A DNA stretch of 64,000 bases from Tuctoria greenei (taxonomy: Eukaryota > Streptophyta > Magnoliopsida > Poales > Poaceae): positions 496,001 to 560,000 of the forward strand of contig JAYESD010000001.1 of NCBI GenBank assembly GCA_036927565.1. The letters are read 5' to 3'. A model generated the notes under the pieces. It was not told the DNA's origin. It made no database searches and saw only the letters and a program-made list of their open reading frames with translations. Each line of letters opens with the position of its first letter. Within the stretch, counting starts at the first letter, position 1. Positions 60,001 through 64,000 of the stretch are shown piece by piece. The position numbers and the translations under genes are program-made.

Positions 60001-60543
60001 GTACCCGGTTTAATACACGCAGAAAAGATCAGGTCATATACTACATGTAGAAATCATATTGAAGCAGCAGGTCCGGTATCGCAAATGTATCGTGTACGTA
60101 CGAACCTGCATTGCAGTCATAAACTCGTGGAATCCGAGATACCCCTGACGCTTGGAATCGGCGATCGCCCAGACCTGAAGTTTCAAAGGAGGGAACGTTC
60201 TAGTTACATTGCAGGGATGATGCAGACAGGGCATCTTATAATTTATTGGTTTTTGCCAACCCACCTGCTTCAACTCCGGCCTGGAGAGATTCGACATGGC
60301 GAAGAACTTGAGCGCGTCGCTCCCCGTCAGGCGCCCATCGGAGTCTTCGGTCGCGCAACAACAACCACGTCAGAAAAAAATGAAACCAAACAATTTCAGC
60401 ACCGCTCATATGAGAAATCGGCTGGGTGTGTGTGTGTGTGACGAGTCGCGGATCAAACCGTCGTCGGCGAGGGAGAACCAGTTGAGGTAGGTGTCGCGCT
60501 GCTCCTTGAGTGTCCATTTCTTGGGCGACGCGTCCGATCCCAT
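57054..60543 (-). CDS. EHD: EH-domain ATPase (EHD1/2 type)
   Basis: 543 residues from sixteen exons: 60459-60543, 60265-60344, 60106-60174, 59923-59980, 59797-59846, 59669-59711, 59494-59555, 59299-59412, 58842-58944, 58665-58714, 58417-58545, 58068-58319, 57843-57922, 57634-57760, 57374-57517, 57054-57239. As in plant EHDs, the EH domain with an EF-hand-like loop (SDGRLTGSDALKFF, QVWAIADSKRQGYL) is N-terminal. The dynamin-like GTPase fold follows: P-loop GQYSTGKTT (about 202-210), DTPG at about 290-293 and NKADQVD at about 356. A helical C-terminus ends with ELLKKFRNPYD. EHDs bind ATP, oligomerise on membranes and act in endocytosis and recycling. The small exon 59669-59711 is the least certain border. 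Confidence 0.93.
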
Positions 60544-62035
60544 CTCGTCTCTCCCCGGCGAGCTCACCTCCTCCTTTCCTTCCTTCTCCGCGGGGGAGGA
60601 GAGAGGAGGCGAACGACGAGGGAGAGAGAGGGAAAGGATGGAAGGGCAGGCGAGGTTGTGCCTGGCCTGAAGAATGGAATGGAATGGCCACGGCGGGTGA
60701 GCGTTTTCCCGCGTGTAAAATGGCCCTCGGCGCGGCAAACGCGGCGTCGCCCCATCGACCGCGCCGGCCGTTGGCTGGTGGCGCCTTGACTCGGCATCAC
60801 ATTCACGTGCTGGGCTGCCGTGTCCGTGTGCAGCCCACGAGAAGTGAAAAGTTTAGGCCCAAAACAAGCAGCCCATCCATCACAATCGCGCGTGGCGCGG
60901 CGCACACGGCACACGCCGTCACGCGGCCGCCGGACCCGGTCTCCGCGCGGGCGCGTCTGGTCCGGTCAAACGCGGGGCCCGCCGGACCACCTCACTCCCT
61001 CGGTCCCCACCATGTTCGCTGCGCGTCACGTCGCACCAAAAGACGCTGCTGCGCTCTTGGGAGTGCGTGACCCGGAAGAAAGGCCCACGCCGGCGATTTT
61101 AGTGGTGCGGTTCCCGACGGTGCCGCCGATGGCTGCCGACTGATGAGACGATGCACGGCACGGCAAGCGGCTGCTGATTGCTGCGTGACGTGACCGGTCA
61201 CCTGTCGTCCGTCGCCGTGATTTTGGGGTGGGGACGTTCCGCACAGAGATCTTCACAGAGGTCATGTGGAGCTGTGCTTCTGAAAAATCGAATTGCTATC
61301 CATGAATCCATGATATTCGTTCGTATGGTGGTCATAGCTAAATTTAAACTGACCAGTGTGTAGTGAATGAATTGCACCACGGACGATCGGATTCAAATCC
61401 CACGGCAGCCATATCATCATCCCGTACAGGTACAAGCGCGACGAAATCTTTTGCTCGGTGCGGCCGTAGTCCGTTGCACGTAGTGGACAGCACACACAGC
61501 GACCCCTCACCGAGTAGGATGAACGGTGGCAGCAGCCAAGACCGGGCAATAATAAGTACTTCCTCCTTCTCATATTAATTGTTATTTAGAACAAAGATTT
61601 TAGTTCTTTTTAAACTAAAAATCTTGTCCTAAACGACAAATATTATGGAAAAGATTGAGTAATTAAAAAAGCGAAGCGTGTTATCGCTGCGAGCAAAGAC
61701 GCGGGAGAACAAAGTGATTTAGTCGGCGACGAAAGCCAAAATCAAATCGGAAAAGAAAAGTACTAAATGGATGGAGGCATCAGCATCAGCTGGAGTAGGA
61801 CGACTGGACGAGTGGGGAAGGTGGGAAGCGGCTGCCCAAAGCTAACTCCTCCGCGTCCCCTCCCACCACCACCACCACGCGGCGTGCCTTCTTCTACCCC
61901 CACCTCCCGTCCCCCTCCTCGACCGCAACCACACCGCCGCCCTCTTCTCGTAGCCGAATCGTCCTTGCCGCCCTGCCAAATCCCGCGCGCGTCGAGGGGT
62001 TCTCGAGAGTAGTCGGTGAAAGCATACACAGTACG
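60544..62035. other. Divergent spacer between EHD and ERF genes
   Basis: GC-rich at both ends, holding the EHD leader (about 60544-60720) and the ERF leader. Contains one MITE (61559-61659). No gene is supported. Confidence 0.5.
61559..61659. mobile_element. Diverged Stowaway-type MITE
   Basis: About 101 bp between TA dinucleotides with a CTTCCTCCTT left end. The inner arms GAACAAAGATTTTAGTT and AACTAAAAATCTTGTCC pair. Confidence 0.65.
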
Positions 62036-62620
62036 ATGTGCGACACGGCGGCGGCGGCGGCGGCCCCGCGGTACATGGGCGTGCGGAAGCGGCCCTGGGG
62101 CCGGTTCGCGGCGGAGATCCGCGACCCGGCTAAGCGCGCGCGCGTCTGGCTCGGCACCTTCGGCTCCGCCGAGGCCGCCGCGCGCGCCTACGACGTCGCC
62201 GCGCGGAGCCTGCGCGGCCCGCTCGCCAGGACCAACTTCCCCGTCGTCTCCCACCACCACCCCCCCGCGCCGACTCCCCGCCGCCCCCTCGCGCCGTCAC
62301 TGGCGCCCGCCGCCGCCCCGACGTGCAGCTCAAGTTCAACCGTCGAGTCATCCAGCGCGGGGCCTAAGGCTGCTGCGGAGGCGACGCCTCGGCCTCGCAA
62401 GCGCGTGCTTCTGCTGCCGCGGCGCGCCCCGCGTCGTCCGGCGGCGCCCGACGACGCGGGCTGCCGCAGCGACTGCGCCTCCTCGGCCTCCGTCGTCGTG
62501 GACGACGGCGACGACGCCGCCTCCACGGTCCGGTCTCGCGCGCCGTTCGACCTCAACCTCCCGCCGCCGGCGCACGGGGACGACCTTGACCTGTGCACGG
62601 AGCTGCGGCTCTGCCTCTGA
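62036..62620 (+). CDS. AP2/ERF transcription factor with EAR repression motif
   Basis: Intronless, 194 residues. One AP2 domain at about residues 13-70 (YMGVRKRPWGRFAAEIRD, RVWLGTFGSAEAAARAYDVA) has the Ala and Asp typical of the ERF rather than the DREB subgroup, so it should bind GCC boxes. A Ser/Ala-rich linker with a basic patch follows. The EAR motif FDLNLPPP is at about 171-178, and the protein ends with an LxLxL-like tail (ELRLCL). This fits ERF group VIII repressors that recruit TOPLESS-type corepressors in stress and hormone responses. The two C-terminal LxL motifs suggest strong repression (inference). Confidence 0.93.
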   Translation: MCDTAAAAAAPRYMGVRKRPWGRFAAEIRDPAKRARVWLGTFGSAEAAARAYDVAARSLRGPLARTNFPVVSHHHPPAPTPRRPLAPSLAPAAAPTCSSSSTVESSSAGPKAAAEATPRPRKRVLLLPRRAPRRPAAPDDAGCRSDCASSASVVVDDGDDAASTVRSRAPFDLNLPPPAHGDDLDLCTELRLCL

Positions 62621-63682
62621 ATCCATCAACATCAGCAAGGAGAATGCGACTTTTCCTTCGTTTCCTGGTTTATTTAGATGCGTGTTGTGCTAAGCGAGCT
62701 CCCTTGTACCGCACGGTCCGCCCCTATTCTTAACGCGATAAGAATGGCTGGCGATAGCTTGATTGGTGCAACAAAGCCGTGCAGCTTCAGGCCGGAGATC
62801 CTTGAAGAGTTTTCTTTTTAATACTAGCCTCTTGTTTTTGGATCTGCTGCCTTCTTTCTGACCATGATTTGTGTACACCGGGTGAAGTTCCGTGAATTAA
62901 CGTGAAACCCTGATACATAGTTTTGAAGCTTGTTTCTGGTACAGTATGTTCTTTTCGTTCAGTTCATGTTTGTTTTAGATCGATCGGCTGAAGATTCAAG
63001 AAAGTTTCAAAAACGTAACCGAGTTGTTTTTTTAGCCCGTGCTTATTTTTCATCCGCCAGCAGTAAGACTATTGGTTCACTGTAAAGTTTACTTAACTGT
63101 AAATATAGAGTAGATTACTGAAAGTATAGAGTAAGTGTCTAGATAGAAAATGCTGGAAGTATGTAGTATATACTGGAAGTATAAAGGAATATAGTAAGTT
63201 TTAGAGAGAACCGCTGCGGATGGTCTAACCGTGTTATTTTCATGTCATTGAAGAGGTGGAACTCTGCTAGACTAATAAGTGACGACTACGGATCACCAAT
63301 CTCAAAAATCTGCAGATTATTTAAAAAAAATGTACAAAGAATACGGTCCAAATACAGTATGGATACGGTTTTGCAATACGTTTTTTAGTAGAACCCTTTT
63401 TCAACACTCCGGCCCGGCGGCCCCGCGCGCAGGTCGCTACTCGATCGCAACCACAAGGTTCCACAACCCTCGCCGTTGCCCCCAGTTCGTTTCGTACAGA
63501 GCAAGTTGGTCACGCTCGCGCTCGCCGTGGGGAAGAAAGGGGTCAAGGGGAGGAGGAGGAAGTGAAGCCGAATAGGCCGCTCGCTCCCCAAACCCCCCCG
63601 AAAACTCTCGAGCCCTCCGCCCAAATCGAGCTCGAACGTCCTCGAAAAGGCGGGTACCGCCGAGATCGCGGGAAAACAGGAG
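62621..63682. other. Spacer: ERF 3' UTR and promoter of the last gene
   Basis: A/T-rich ERF 3' region, then a GC-rich leader from about 63410. A GTATA-rich stretch with short repeats of GGAAGTAT occurs at about 63115-63195. No gene is supported. Confidence 0.5.
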
Positions 63683-63982
63683 ATGGTGGTGCGGCGGCTG
63701 GGTCGCGCGGTGCTGACGCTCCCCAACGTCCGGAGACGGGCGTCCAACTCCTGGGCCGCCGTCCGCGACACCTTCTTCTCCACCAAGGTGACGTGACCTC
63801 CTAGCCCCGCCGACCGATTCGATTCGCCTCCCTCGCTAATGTCCCCTTCTTTTTTTTTTGTGTGATTGATTGACGACTGGCGTGTGTGGCCGTTCGATGG
63901 CTGCTGCAGGAAGTGTTCGAGAGCCACCGCATAGTTTTCACCGTCGGCACCTCCGTCGCCTCCGTCCTCACGGCGTGGGCTG
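63683..63982 (+). CDS. Small conserved membrane protein, 3' end outside window
   Basis: Two exons are visible: 63683-63787 and 63910-63982, the second ending at a GTACGC donor (phase 1), so coding continues to the right. The N-terminus is basic (MVVRRLGRAVLTLPNVRRRA), reminiscent of a mitochondrial presequence. Exon 2 encodes EVFESHRIVFTVGTSVASVL, which begins a transmembrane-like segment. I recognise this as a short uncharacterised plant protein family but cannot name a function. Confidence 0.7.
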
Positions 63983-64000
63983 GTACGCTCCTGCCGCTTC

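Noticed and set aside
1..64000. CRISPR arrays, operons, tRNA/rRNA genes, phage or bacterial-type systems
   Set aside because: The window is clearly plant nuclear DNA. No spaced identical repeats of CRISPR type, no ribosome-binding sites and no cloverleaf that I could find by eye.

Overview
This is a gene-dense stretch of nuclear DNA from a grass (Poaceae). The genes have short GT-AG introns, many 5' ends are extremely GC-rich, and CTCCCTCCGT-type Stowaway MITEs are scattered through introns and spacers. The gene set (paired polyamine oxidases, adenylate kinase, SH4-type trihelix factor, PUX, exostosin, RD21-like protease, methylthioribose kinase, acyl-protein thioesterases, EHD, ERF) matches what I recall of the distal long arm of rice chromosome 4 around SH4, read in reverse. 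The compact spacing suggests a small-genome grass, perhaps a Brachypodium-like pooid. I cannot fix the species from sequence alone.

Layout, left to right. 1-5.8 kb: two tandem peroxisomal polyamine oxidase genes (+), the first cut by the window edge. 6.7-9.0 kb: organellar adenylate kinase (+). 10.7-12.5 kb: SH4/ASR3-class trihelix transcription factor (+). 16.4-20.3 kb: UBA-UAS-UIM-UBX protein (-), head to head with a GT47 exostosin/ARAD-like glycosyltransferase (+, 20.8-23.3 kb). 24.4-27.6 kb: OTU deubiquitinase (+). 28.7-34.0 kb: RGP1-type Rab-GEF subunit (-). 38.2-40.8 kb: RD21/OsCP1-like cysteine protease with granulin domain (+), preceded by a partly triplicated promoter module. 41.2-42.6 kb: secreted LRR protein (-). 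43.3-45.2 kb: reticulon (-). 46.0-47.8 kb: methylthioribose kinase lacking its last exon (+). It is followed directly by an acyl-protein thioesterase lacking its first exons (48.1-49.2 kb), then by an intact thioesterase (49.7-51.8 kb). 55.7-56.4 kb: small conserved plant protein of unknown function (-). 57.1-60.5 kb: EHD endocytic ATPase (-). 62.0-62.6 kb: EAR-motif ERF repressor (+). 63.7 kb-end: start of a small membrane-protein gene (+).

The genes are independent plant transcription units, not an operon. Linked themes are polyamine and methionine-salvage metabolism, the ubiquitin system, and membrane trafficking and shape. I rebuilt exons by eye from splice signals, open frame and family similarity; reading phase closes in every complete model. 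The most notable structures are the broken MTK/thioesterase junction, a MITE sitting inside a 5' splice site, the repeated promoter module of the protease, and intron differences between the tandem PAO genes. I saw no virus, no autonomous transposon and no prokaryotic-type system.
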